64,000 nt of DNA, taken from assembly GCF_037975245.1 (NCBI RefSeq), contig NC_092568.1, positions 21,168,501 to 21,232,500 on the forward strand, written 5' to 3'. A model generated the notes under the pieces. It was given only the letters and a program-made list of their open reading frames with translations, made no database searches and was not told the origin of the DNA. The DNA comes from Apostichopus japonicus (Eukaryota; Echinodermata; Holothuroidea; Aspidochirotida; Stichopodidae). Of this stretch, positions 1 to 35,600 are shown piece by piece. Position 1 is the stretch's first letter. Each line of letters opens with the position of its first letter. The translations under genes and the position numbers were made by a program.

Positions 1-1535
1 TTTTTGTTTTTGTTTGCAGACTATAATTTGGGGTTAATACTTGCGACCTTTAAAGGATCAGCTAATTAGCATATCAAATGTTTGGCTGTTAAGTTCTGAA
101 ATGATCCAACCAATCGCTGAGACATAAATATGTAGCACTATATGTACCTGAGTTTCAACAAGCAGTGTATAATTGTGCAGGTGGAAAGTTCACTAGACCT
201 CAAATGGATGTGGTAGTATATGTTAATGATGAAACCCAACCAGTGTATATATGTTTAAAACAGACTAATGAAATTCATAAAACTCGTCAAGTGTTTCTCT
301 TTAAGAAAAAAAAAATGGCACCTTTGTTATCTCCCTTTTGGGAACAATTTCCAGCAGGTTAAAGCAAGTATAAAAGGATCAGTTAATATAGTGGTAATAC
401 TATAGCTCTCACCAAGAAGACGAATAAAAAAAAAGAGTTAGTTTTAAAGGTATACAGAGAAAAAAAGAAGGCTTACCGGGTTTGAGAACATATGTGGGGG
501 ACTATCTTTCATTATATCTCAAAGTTGTGTTTGTAACGTTAAATGTGTCACTCGTGCAACTGTACGACCATAAAGATACATGAGTCAACTCGCTACATTA
601 TAGTGCTAAGGCAGAAATGAATAACTTACGAAAAGTGCTGACATGTACTTTTTGAAGAAAGAATGAAAGTTAAAAATAAATAAAAAACAACAGTGTCTAT
701 AGCATAGGGTAACGACACTTTCATAGCCTAATCTTGCACACCGTTCCCGCGCAGGACTATAGGTGTCATGTTCTGCTGGTGGTGTCGTGTTCTGGAGTGT
801 AGTGTCTGAAGTATTTATGATGACAAACCATGGCAAATGACACTTGCATATTGCTGCATTCTTGACGGTTTCGATGTACACGCGTCCGCTTCAAGGATTC
901 TTTCAGAAACCCCGACATCAAGCTCGTCGTGTTGACGTCATAGGACAGTCAAATCATTGTCGTGAATATTAATGAGAGCAGACAGTGGTATTCCATAAAA
1001 TACCAAAAACTAGTTGATCAAAAACGGATGGGGTTTTTATCCGTCTATTATATTTAGGAAAAAAGTCAAGATTAATAGAGAAAAAAAGACCGCCTCGCCA
1101 TCTTCCATTTGATTCTACTCTCAGATTAAATGCCACGTTTTGTCACAAATAATTATCAGCCGCGGTTGTCTTGATGAGCATCAAGCAGAGGATTGCGTGA
1201 CATCGCTGACAAGTTTTTAGTAAAAATTTGGTAACGGAGCCGGGATGCGGAAGCCTATCAAAATAGAAAATGAGATAGAAATGTACTTTTCTGTTAAGGA
1301 AGCCTTTTCTTGAAGGGGGTAGGTGGGGGGGGGGGTGCTCTGTCGATGGTTTGAATTATATTTTTTGTTTGAATTATATATTTAGACACGCTAAACCTGA
1401 TACAAGGATAGGAATCCTAATCCAAACGGGTGGGGTCCACATGACACAGGTACCTGTTTTGGAACATGTCACTGCTCAGTTTTATATAGCATACACAATC
1501 ACATAGAGACACAATTATATAACTTCTTCTTCTTA
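1..1535. other. Upstream region, no gene recognised
   Basis: Only short open frames occur here and none resembles a known protein. A G-run lies near 1326-1336. The region could be intergenic or an intron of the channel gene, whose first exons are not visible. I looked for the conserved PAS-domain stretches that precede the first exon found at 10202 and did not see them. Confidence 0.5.
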
Positions 1536-1537
1536 TT

Positions 1538-1855
1538 ATTATTAATATTATTATTATTATTACTGTTATTATTATTAGTATTATTAGTATTATAAGTATT
1601 ATTAGTATTATAAGTATTATTAGTATTATTAGTATTATTAGCATTATAAGTATTATAAGTATTATAAGTATTATTAGTATTATTAGTATTATTAGCATTA
1701 TAAGTATTATAAGTATTATTAGTATTTTTAGCATTATTAGTATTAATATTAGTATTATTAGTCTTATGGTTATTATTTATTTATTATTATTATTATTAGT
1801 AGTAGTAGTAGTAGAAATAGTAGTAGTAGTGGTAGTAGTGGTAGTAGTAGTATTA
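1538..1855. repeat. ATT/ATTAGT microsatellite followed by an AGT run
   Basis: A long imperfect trinucleotide array made of ATT and AGT units, ending in a nearly pure AGT segment at about 1796-1850. Open frames through it read as runs of Ile/Leu on the minus strand and are products of the repeat, not genes. Confidence 0.9.
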
Positions 1856-1859
1856 AAAT

Positions 1860-2857
1860 TACAAAAACAAATTGAACTTGCACAATATGACGATACCGTA
1901 CTGTACTATTTAATCGTTTGACTACAAAACAATCAACTTGATGAACACGATAAACAAACATTTCAGCCTTCTTTATATTCGAAAGTGCAACATTACTGGA
2001 AGGATAGTTCATTAGACTACATTAGATACGCGACTGAATGCATTAACCGAAGTACATAAAGCAATATTGATAGGCCTGTATACCTAATGGGTGTATCGTT
2101 TATATGTAGAGAGAGTGTTCTTTTTAATTATCGGCAAATGTGAGTGCAATATTCCTTATAGAACAGACGTCACCAGGTCATGTTCTATAAATAAAACATT
2201 AATAATTGAAAAAGAGGAAAAAGCGTGAGGAAGATAACATTAACCTTTTTTATTAGAACTTCCATTCTTGACATTTTAGCAAAGTAATGTAAAATCGTTT
2301 AAATTATTAAAGCAATTAAGAACAGCATAAAGCGATCATAACCAAAATTCTATAGATTTAAATTAAACGATATCGTTTTAAATTATTCTGATACCATTTG
2401 CTGTTATATTTTTTAAACAAGATTGAAATAATCTAGTAACAGCTAGAGAGAATCGTTTACAGGAATAAATCGCTTGTTTACATTCTACGTCGCCTACAGT
2501 AATGTCTTGGGGGAAAGAACTTCACACTTCTCAACAGCAAAAATAGGTAAAAGGTGCGACAATTGATTTTCGCTCGATTGCTTCACATATGGGGACCAAT
2601 CTTTTTAAGATTAAGGAGAGTGAGAAAGAGATCTGGCTTCATCGCAGTATAACGTCAGCGATAAAACATCGTTGATAGGCCCTATATATAAATACAAAGA
2701 TATAGGTTTCGGAGAACAAGGTGACAAAATTAATATATATAAACTGTAGTAGTAGATGCCTATAAAGAAAAACGTGTGAACTTACACTTCTTCCAGAAAT
2801 AGTTGCGCGTATTATAGGTTACTCATTGGTACATCATTGCGCATGCGTGCAGGGAGA

Positions 2858-2858
<1 letters not shown>
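1860..2858. other. AT-rich region, no gene recognised
   Basis: No coding-like or RNA-gene-like segment is visible. The sequence is AT-rich and ends at a pure AT array. Confidence 0.5.

Positions 2859-2859
<1 letters not shown>

Positions 2860-2938
<79 letters not shown>
2860..2938. repeat. (AT)n dinucleotide array
   Basis: About 79 bases of uninterrupted alternating AT. Self-complementary, so it could extrude as a cruciform, and its length may be unreliable in an assembly. Confidence 0.95.
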
Positions 2939-2940
<2 letters not shown>

Positions 2941-3601
2941 ATCAAAGACAAAGACAAATATCTTCCCGAACATTTAGCGATATTCCTTAGATTATTTTAA
3001 TACTGGCATACGTGTCTTTTTTATGTTATTCTCATGTCATATTTTTTCTTCGATTAAAAGGAAGCTCGCCGTTAATTCTTTTCTTTATTTCGTAGAATGA
3101 CAAAAGCCTTAAAGCAGAGGGAAAATGTCTTAGTTTGATAACTCAGCTTTATATCATGTAGAGCTTTTCTCTCGGTGTGTGTGTTTTTAGTTTAAAAGCC
3201 TAAAGTTCATCTGAGAGTATAATGATCGAACAGTCTATATCTCCTAAAGGAGATCTTACTTTTCATATTGAGATATTTCTTTTTTCTCTTTTTTCCCCTT
3301 TTTATTTGTATATGTGTTTCTTTCTCTTCGATTTTTCCATATCAGGAATTGAAAGGTTTCCCATTCAATTCTGTTGATTGAATGGTTTTGAGATCTTGTA
3401 TGGCTATAGAAAACTACGACATCATCAAACGGTTGCGGTAGTGACTGATAGGCGTACAAAAAGAAATAATTAGGAAAGCTCTACGGCAGAGTGGACAAAG
3501 CTGATGTATTTAAAGCAGTATATATATATATATACTGCAGAATAGACAAACTTGATGTATTTAAAGCAATATAGCAGTATATATATATATATATGCTATT
3601 T
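2939..3601. other. No gene recognised
   Basis: AT-rich spacer with two short AT runs near 3520-3534 and 3578-3594 just before the minisatellite. The open frames have no recognisable protein signature. Confidence 0.5.
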
Positions 3602-4305
3602 GGTATCACAACATCTAGCAATCTGCATCAACATGTTACTCTCTCAATACAAGGCAATTTGGTATCACAACCATCTAGCAATCTGCGTCAACATATTTCT
3701 CTCTCAATATATCGCTATTTGATATCACAACCATCTAGCAATCTGAATCAACATGTTCTCTCTCAATATATCGCTATTTGGTATCACAACCATCTAGCAA
3801 TCTGCATCAACATGTTCTCTCTCAATATATCGCTATTTGGTATCACAACCATCTAGCAATCTGCATCAACATATTTCTCTCTCAATATATCGCTATTTGG
3901 TATCACAACCATCTAGCAATCTGCATCAACATGTTCTCTCTCAATATATCGCTATTTGATATCACAACCATCTAGCAATCTGAATCAACATGTTCTCTCT
4001 CAATATATCGCTATTTGGTATCACAACCATCTAGCAATCTGCATCAACATGTTCTCTCTCAATATATCGCTATTTGGTATCACAACCATCTAGCAATCTG
4101 CATCAACATGTTACTCTCTCAGTACAAGGCTATTTGGTATCACAACCATCTAGCAATCTGCGTCAACGTTTCTCTCTCAATATATCGCTATTTGGTATCA
4201 CAACCATCTAGCAATCTGCATCAACATGTTCTCTCTCAATATATCGCTATTTGGTATCACAACCATCTAGCAATCTGCATCAACATATTTCTCTTTCTCT
4301 TCTTT
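3602..4305. repeat. 59-bp minisatellite, about 12 units
   Basis: The core begins GGTATCACAACCATCTAGC and recurs at about 3602, 3661, 3721, 3780, 3839, 3899, 3958, 4018, 4077, 4136, 4194 and 4253, so the period is 58-60 bases. Variant units recur in order. Units with TACAAGGC endings are followed by units with GCGTCAAC (first and ninth positions), and GATATC-start units occur at positions 3 and 7. That pattern suggests block duplication of several units. The period is not a multiple of three and the frames are broken, so I do not treat it as coding. Confidence 0.93.
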
Positions 4306-4309
4306 AGGA

Positions 4310-5153
<844 letters not shown>

Positions 5154-5655
5154 GCATACGTTATTGCATATCGTATATTCATTTTCACTGTGAACAGAAT
5201 ACTTCGTTTATTTGAGTCACGGTTTTTAATTTTCATTTTGCGATTTCAAACGTATTCATTTTCATGTAAATCCATGGCAACACATACGTTCATAATAAAC
5301 ATGATCCCTCTTTGCAGGAACGGTATATAATCAATACCTGTTCGTTTTCAATTTTTCAACGGCTGGGGGAGAACAAATATATATTTTATTTCTATTGGTT
5401 TGATGCTTGACGTTTCTTATAGATTTATTGGATGATCTTTCTGATGAAACATCTCTAGATCAATATTTTTTTAATCACCATCTACGCGACACGATAGCTT
5501 TTTGAAGCTCTGCAAGTTATGCAATTTTCATGGATTTTGAAATGAAAATGTTGTTGTATATGTTTCGATTACGTTGAGTGGAATTAGAAACATATGGGAA
5601 ATGATGGGGAAAAAATCATGTAAATCATGTTGTTTCTCTATCCATGTATATCAGC

Positions 5656-5935
5656 TTTACATTTGTTATGTGGATTCTATACATATTTTTATGTGGGCTC
5701 TATACATTTGTTATGTGGACTCCATACATTTGTTATGTGGACTCTATACATTTGTTATGTGGACTCTATACATATGTTATGTGGACTCTATACATTTATT
5801 TTGTGGACTCTATCCATTTGTTATGTGGACTCTACACATATGTTATGTGGACTCTATGCATTTGTTATGTGGACTCTATACATTTGTTATGTGGACTCTA
5901 TATACATTTGCGTTATGTGGACTCTACATACATTT
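5656..5935. repeat. 22-bp minisatellite, about 12 units
   Basis: The unit TTTGTTATGTGGACTCTATA plus two bases is tandemly repeated, with point variants (CATATG, TTTATTTTG) and small insertions in the last units. All three forward frames stay open because stops are absent from the unit. The resulting peptides (C-Y-V-D-S-I-H type) are repeat artefacts. Confidence 0.9.
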
Positions 5936-5939
5936 GCAT

Positions 5940-7840
5940 TAGTAGCGTGCATGTCTTGTTTACGTCATTCGTAGCCTAATATAGGATAATGGATTATCTA
6001 ATTAAACAGTTAATTGTCACACGTATAGTTCTTGTATACGTTTGAGACTAATCTTTCCTTTGTTTCTTGTTTTTTTTTTCATCTTACGCTTTTTGAAAGG
6101 TAAAGCGGAGGCTACAATTTAAAACACTACTTATAATATTACCAACAGTTATAAAGACCACAATGGTCCCACGACCGTCTCCGTAGCTTGTTGCAGAGAT
6201 ACGTACTCTTGACATATGGAAAGTTATTTTTTTTAAATTATGGACTTTATCGATACTTTGCACAATGATTTTTTATGTTACCCATGGACACACCCATCAA
6301 GACGTTGTTTTTTAAATTGATGCCATTATAAGATCCGTCCACGACTGCAGTTAAAATTTAGATGAAGTCACAATCGAGCATTAATCGCTGATTGAAAACA
6401 ACATTTCGTCACAAAATTTGACTTATTTTCCAAGATCTATCATTTGTTTTTTGTTACTGTTCCGGTAACAGTTCAAGGGGTTCCGTATAATCCATGTATG
6501 ATTTCATGGATTATTTCGCAATATACTTATCCAAATAAACTTAATAAATTTCAATATTTAATTCAAAAGGGTACAATTGTAAAATAGTCCAAGTTTGTCT
6601 TTCGCTTGATGCTTGTCAGGCATGATGACTTGACAGTTTTGTGTTTCTTTGGATTTATCGCTTATAAGTGTTTGGTCTTGTTATTACATCTAGCGTGTAG
6701 TTTTAAAGGTAGGCAGTATAGGCCCCCATATTATAGGACGCTATAATTGCTAGAAGTTTCCAAAAAGTACTTTCCTGGAGGTCTTTACTCTCCAAATTGT
6801 TCTCAGACATTTTTAAGGAACACTCAAGATGACTGAATGTCCCAGTGAGGAAATTTCCTTGAAGGTTTGTAATAGGAACAGTTTCAGAATTTTGACTAAA
6901 GGTGACCATATTTTAATATCTAGCATATTTGGGGCCATACACAGCATACCTTTTAATGCAAACAAACAAAATGCTCGTTTTTTGACAAATTATAGAAATG
7001 GCGGTGTTTTTTTCTCCTCTCTATACTAACAGTTTAGTTAGGTATATCCTTCTTAACAGCATTTATTACAATGGCAGTTATCTCGAACGCTGCAAACGTA
7101 ACAGAGTGAATAACACTTCACATGCATTGATTAAATTTTCACGAAAACAAAATAACCATATCTTCCATAAATTTTAAATCAACTCTAATTAGTCACGGAC
7201 TGATTCCTTGGATGAAGGATGTGCGTGATTATGTGTTCTGTTTTTATTCCACATTCCTGCAGCGTATAACATAGGGAAGACCCTGGATAGTGTCATGAAC
7301 AGCAATAAAAAGTAATAAAAACCGTTAACTAAACTAAGACCCTCTGAAAGTAAAATTGGCTACAAATGTTTGTCTTTACAAACCACCCCCACCCCCACCC
7401 CTCCCAACCCACTCACCACATTGTCTGTCTGCGTACCTGCTCTTCAGCCATTTTGCCCTGTGAGTTAAAACAGTTACCGGTAGGCCTATGTATAAACTCG
7501 CACATAGCTCATACTGCTAAAAACGCGTATACTTGTTTCGTGTTATTATGCTATGACCAATACTTCCACCCCATGGTAAGATTTTATGGTTTCTTTGTAA
7601 GGATAATATAAAAAATGTATATATTAACAAAAAATATTGTTTCTTCTTTGCTTCTACTTGACTCCCAATATTATTATACAAATAACCTACATTACATAAG
7701 ACAAACAATTGCTATAAAAACAAATTACCCCAGTTAATGACAATACCTTTTATAGTGTTTAAAAGAATACATTGTGAAGGGATATGTATAAGTTAAACGT
7801 TCTCTATAAACTAGATTTACAGACATATGGTGATGACGGG
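5940..7840. other. No gene recognised
   Basis: AT-rich unique-looking DNA with only short unrelated frames. A C-rich run (CCACCCCCACCCCC) lies near 7384-7402. Confidence 0.5.
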
Positions 7841-7841
7841 G

Positions 7842-7871
7842 GAGTGGGGTGGGGTGGGGTGGGGTGGGGTA
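7842..7871 (+). repeat. (GGGGT)n short array
   Basis: Five to six tandem GGGGT units on the + strand. Four or more G4 runs in a row make this a plausible G-quadruplex former. No gene is nearby to give it a role. Confidence 0.85.
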
Positions 7872-7874
7872 GGA

Positions 7875-9435
7875 GATAGAGTTGGAGGAGGAGGTTTCTA
7901 CTTTCGAAGAATCTCGTGAAAACCTGTCAAAGTCTATTGATAATAATTCGTCGCACTGATACCTCTATCCGTGTTAGGTCTTATTCATATGCCTCAACGT
8001 TATAAGGCAAATCGCAAAAGCTCTGCAATTTTCTCTTTCTTTGCGAATAAATATTGGAAACGAAATTTCGACACGACACTCCATTTGGAGTGCATCATTA
8101 TATGGCATTCTAGTATCAAACATGAAGAAAATTTAAGAAAATTTAATAAACTTAAGTATCTACCTGATATATAGTATTCTCTTTTTGTGTAACAAAAAGT
8201 AATTTGGCATCTCATAACTTATATATTTATATATGTTTCGTGTTATGCATAAATGATGTGTATAAGTATATACTTCAGATTTTGTCATCAAGCCTGCAAA
8301 AACCCTGACAAGACATCAAAATGCCGATCAATATTTAATAGCCTTTAGCCGGCTTGTTATGTCAACGAATGCGTACAGAGTCGAACGTTAGCCTTCAATT
8401 TTCTTTAAAACCTAAGGCTTCTTGATTCTGTTACTGAAGGTGATAGAAGTAGGGTTGTGTCCTAGCTTAACAAAAGGAACATTATTGACTAACTTACTGA
8501 TCAATAAGAACACAGCTTCATGTATCAAATTTTTTTTAAAGTTATTATTATTAGTTCAAGCATTGGTCGATACATCGTAGGCGGCCGGAATATTTGTCAA
8601 ACGGAAGTCTGAGATGTTAAACAAACTAATGATAATATAATAAAGAGGCATGTCTTTCAAATCAATATAATATCCTTTCGACTTGAAGTCATTAAGCTAT
8701 TCTTAAAATGGATAAGCGAAGTCGTTTCCACGAAGTGTATGCGATAAAATTCAAAATGGAAGGGCAAAACAAACACATAGATAGAAGTACGTACTTAAAT
8801 GACATACATATCACTATATAATATATATTTATTAATATATATATATATATATATAAATAATTGAAACGTAATATATATATATAAATTACATAATTTTATT
8901 TTTTTACGCGTTCAAAAATGATTGCCCAACTGGAGTGCCTTCACTTTTTGATTACTTTATGGAATAAGTCAGTTTTGTCGTAAAAGAAAAATGTCTGTTT
9001 TTAAGCTTAACAGTTTTGTATAATAAGATTGTTCGGAATAAAGTGACAAAATATGAGTTTTCGTTGAAGTATCGGCTTTAGATCGACCAAAGATCTGTCG
9101 GATAAACTGGATTTGAATGGCCAGCCATAATGTTATTAGCCCTTGGCAAGTTGAGTGGAGAAAACAATTTAAGTTTTACAACCATTTTTTCGGGGGGCTC
9201 GAAAGAAAAATTTGAGATTAACTTGCTACTTGATTGACAGATTGGGTGGCCAAGTTGTTAGTCGGGACAAATGTAAAGCCGATCATTCAAGGTTTAGTAC
9301 AATAGCAGGTAATACGCATATCAGTCAATTCACCAAAAATAAAACAGGAACAAACTACTGGAAGTGTTTTTAAAAAACGTATTTTACTTAACGTTCCGTC
9401 ACGCCTTCAAGGCATTTATTCACTGTTACTTATAT
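7875..9435. other. No gene recognised
   Basis: AT-rich DNA with a broken AT array at about 8814-8883. No coding or RNA-gene signature is visible. Confidence 0.5.
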
Positions 9436-9439
9436 AAAA

Positions 9440-9835
9440 GATCCAGTTGATCCTTCTGTTGACACGGTATATCGACTAATCAGTCACTTGGTATAGGTCG
9501 ACTGGTCCAGTAAAGTCAATCAATTTATCGGCAGTCACCCGGTTGAGTAGTAGATAAGTTCTTCAGGCAGTGATCAGTCGACTGGTCGAGTAATGTAAGT
9601 CATTTTATCGGCAGTAAGCCGGTTGAGTAGATTCGTTTATCAATCACTTGGTCAGTAGACTGGTCGAGTAAAGTCGGTTGAGTGGTAGATCAGTCGGCCG
9701 GTTGGTTGAACAGTCAGTCAGTTGATCTGAGTCATCCGATTGAACTGTATACATCCGATATTAATTCAGTCTTTCGATTAGCCTAGTAGTCAGTCAAGCA
9801 ATCATTCAATCGATCGATCGGTCGATAGGTTTATG
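9440..9835. repeat. Degenerate GTC-rich tandem repeat
   Basis: The motif GACTGGTC(C/G)AGTAA recurs at about 9500, 9579 and 9659. It is followed in the first two copies by ATCGGCAGT and CCGGTTGAGTAG, giving a period near 80 bases. The sequence then decays into CAGTCAGT and GATCGATCGGTCGAT runs. This looks like an old, eroded minisatellite. Confidence 0.7.
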
Positions 9836-10201
9836 TCTCATGTTGTGCTATGCATGAATTCAGGAAGTCTACGGACGTTGATAAGGGCTTCGTCTTGGAC
9901 CAATAACAATTAACCTGCTCTACTGAGCTGTTTGAGTTAATGTTTCCTTGATCATTTTAAGTGCTTCATTTTTTTTCCAATTCCATTTTTTTCCAATGTA
10001 GTTTAATGCTATTTCAATTATCATATATATATGTATATTGTTATAACGTTATTTCGTCATAGTCTCTATACCAATGTAAGGTATAATTACTTTAAAAAAA
10101 TCATTTTTTAGTTTGTCAACATTTTAAGTTGTAATATATGGAGTTCCTTGTCTTCATTTGTCTTCATTTGTCTTCATCTGTCTTCATTTGTCTCTATACA
10201 G

Positions 10202-32421
<22,220 letters not shown>

Positions 32422-32600
32422 AAAGAGAGCGGTCAGACTTGATAAAGAGCCAAACACTCGAAAATTGTGTTTCTCGTGATATCAACTACTTATGTAGTTG
32501 CGCACATTTACAACCATGTCCACGGACTGCCCTCCCCCATTGACGCTATACATTGCTATTTGGAAACAAAATAAAGTGGATTTTATAAGAGTTTTCTAAT
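32422..32600 (+). terminator. eag 3' UTR and poly(A) signal
   Basis: AATAAA occurs at 32570-32575, 149 bases after the stop, followed by TTTTATAAGAGTTTTCTAATG. This is the first canonical signal after the stop, so the transcript probably ends near 32590-32600. Alternative longer 3' UTRs cannot be excluded. Confidence 0.6.
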
Positions 32601-35600
32601 GCTTATCGGAAAGATAAGTTGCATTTCTTACATACGCACAATGAAAACTGCTTTAATACTTTCACGGTTAGACAAAATGTACTTTTTGCTTTTCTAATAC
32701 TTGGAAATTGGTATACATTATATCGGAAGGTTTTATCATTAAATTTTTATTTGAGAAGGGACACGTGCAGACATTTCAAACTACAACGAATCTTTGTTTT
32801 TTTCTTTCAGAATATATATCCTACGACATCGAAACGAGATATCATTCCAAGGGTTACAGGTTTAAGTTCATCCATGTATTAACATTTCGTGGTCGAATTA
32901 TCTTGCAGTGTGTTCTAATGTGTGAATATTATTGAATTCATATAATGTGTATAGCCTAGCTTCCAAATGGATTACTAGACAAATTTTTACTAAATAGGTT
33001 TTCCGTGGTTTCTAGTGGTAAGGACTGCAGTGATCAATAGAAAAGGTACTAGGGTAAAATCCCCCCCCCCCTCCCCTCTTATGGTCCTCCCAAGGACAGG
33101 CATCATCCAACTTTTGATTGATAAATTTGATGTTCTTAAGACTGCATCCAAATATTGTCCATCAGATAAATGGTTGGGACCATCTCGGCAACTTAACCAC
33201 CTTTTAGTCAACATGATCCCTGAAAGGTTTGGCGAATATTTCTCTCCCATCTATTTCTAACTGGACCGACATTGATTTATTTAAAACAGAAAGACAGACG
33301 TCACTGTGTCGGCCTCCAAATGAAACTCAAAATCTTCACAGCAGTTCCAACACGTCACTCTTCCAAAACTAGTTATTATTTCCTTTTCTTTATTATGTTT
33401 GGTGGGGAAAAAATTGATTATATTCCACTACACAAAATCAAATGTTCACGCTTTCACTCAATACTATAGTTATCCTTCAAAGATGAACACGGGACGCGGA
33501 AATCTGAAGTATAGCTGCTATGATCTGTAGTAACTTAATATGAGGTTTTAACATTCCTAAACGTTTCCCGTACTCTAACTATATACCTGTGTCCGTTTTA
33601 CGCCTGTGTCTTGTAAGATATGGCGTCTAAACATTGACTTAAAAAATCGATGTCACTAAAACTGGATCATTGATTATTCATCATACTTACCAATGAAAAA
33701 AACAATGGTAAATGTGATCTAGTCGTTTACGATACTGCCTTACACACAAATCACATTTTGGTTCTACGTTTAGTGATCGGCAGCCACATGGCCCTGCAGA
33801 GAAGTTGTTCCACCCAAAGCTGACCAGAATAAAGCTCCCCAATTATGTTAGACTGGATAATGCAAGGTGCTGTGGTCGTTTTGTCTGATGTGAGAAAATT
33901 ATTTAAATACAACAATAATAACGGTGTGGTCTAAAATCTGTTGATGTATTTATTTCAGCAATTTAAATAATTCACGAAGATGACCAGAAGCTATACTTAC
34001 AAAATGTCTAAAAGGGTTAGTTGAACCAACGGTGTATGTAGAAGTTGAAAGATTTTTTTTAAACACATCAAAATCACACAAATAATAAAGTACACATTTT
34101 GTTGTTTATTTAATTCAATGTAAAATACAATTACTATAACGTAACCTACTCAGATGACATTCATAGGTACAAAGTTGAAATCTGACTTGTAAAACAATAA
34201 TGAGCAGCTAATGTGTTGTTGTGTTTTTCGTACTATTTTTAATTAGCCTATATATCATTAACTTGACGTTTCGCTTCATATACACTGTACAGTAACAAAT
34301 TTGCGATGTTATTTGCATAAAGTGCCATAGATTATTTTTAGGTTAAATAAATCAAATACTCTCTTCGCCTATGTCTTTCACTAGCTATTTGTCCCCCTTC
34401 GCGTGATTATACGTTTCATTCACTCTATTTATTGCTGATTGTATAAAAACAAACAACAACAACAACTTCATTGAAAAAAAATGGTCATTTAGCATAATGT
34501 GCGGCATTTGTATTGTGTAATACATTGATAATGTTTTTTTGTTTTTTGTTTAAATCTTATCCGTAAAGAATATTGCCATCCCTTTCTGGGTTATACATTC
34601 CAAGATATGTCCATATCCTTAATACTAATAACCATGCAGTTGGCATTGTTTTATTATTCACAACCCAATTATTCACGTATTTCTCAACTGTCTTTACCAC
34701 GCCTATAATAGCCCAACAAAAGTAAGGATATGTTTTGAGAATCAGCGATATGTTTGTATTTTCATTCTCCCATTTTACAAGTTGTAAGACTGTTAATTAA
34801 GTAATTTCCCTTTTATGTGATGCAACTGCATGTTGGGAGTTTCATCGCTAAGACTGAGAGAGAGGGCGGGGGGGGGGGGCACGAAAGAGGATTGAGAGTG
34901 TATTGCTGGTATGCAACTGCAGTGATATAATTACCAATGTCAACGAGGTAACGCCAGGGGATTTGAGAGGCCAAGCCCTCGGTCCTCGGAGTTTTAGGGG
35001 CCCTGAGCCTAAACAGAAAACGGCGCACATAGCATAAATGGCAGGTTGAATATCATCCAAGAGAATGTGCGAACGGAATCTCACTGCGCTACTGCGGTTG
35101 CGCAGTTGCTAAAGGGGCCCCATTTAATACTTAAGGTACCAAGTTAATCGTTACGTCGCCGATATAACAGTTATTATGTTCAAAAAGACAAATTCCAACA
35201 AAGAGTACCTAATTAAAGTGGATGCTTGAAAAATGTTTGGTCTCAATTAAAACAAGTAAAAAAGTACATTCCAGTTTTTTAAGGTCTGACGTCATGCATC
35301 GCATAACCAATAACACAGTGTTAACAACGTGTGCCGTATAGTTTCAAATTTTCTTCATAAATGTGCAATAAGATATTTCCTATTTTCGCTGAAGCATGTG
35401 TATCTCTTTCAGAAGCTCAATGAGCCCCTTTCTTATAACAATCTAACAGAGAATGGGGTTTTCTGTGTAGTTCTTTCAATTAATTAATGACTTGTAAAAA
35501 TGAAAAATACAAACTGTTGCTCAAGGATGTATGATTGGAGCCTATACGTGAATATGGTAAGTTACCCTAGCTGTTAACGTGAAACAGTGCTGCCGTTAAA

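Noticed and set aside
3602-4305. CRISPR-like array of regular repeats
   Set aside because: Units are contiguous with no unique spacers, and the genome is plainly eukaryotic; this is a minisatellite. The same holds for 45521-46446.
10138-10201. ATG at 10138 as the start of the channel
   Set aside because: The stretch is a TCTTCATTTG repeat forming the pyrimidine tract before the acceptor at 10201; EAG proteins start about 100 residues earlier with a PAS domain.
33015-33260. Open frame of 81 codons downstream of eag
   Set aside because: Runs through a C-tract, has no recognisable domain, and no splice or promoter context.
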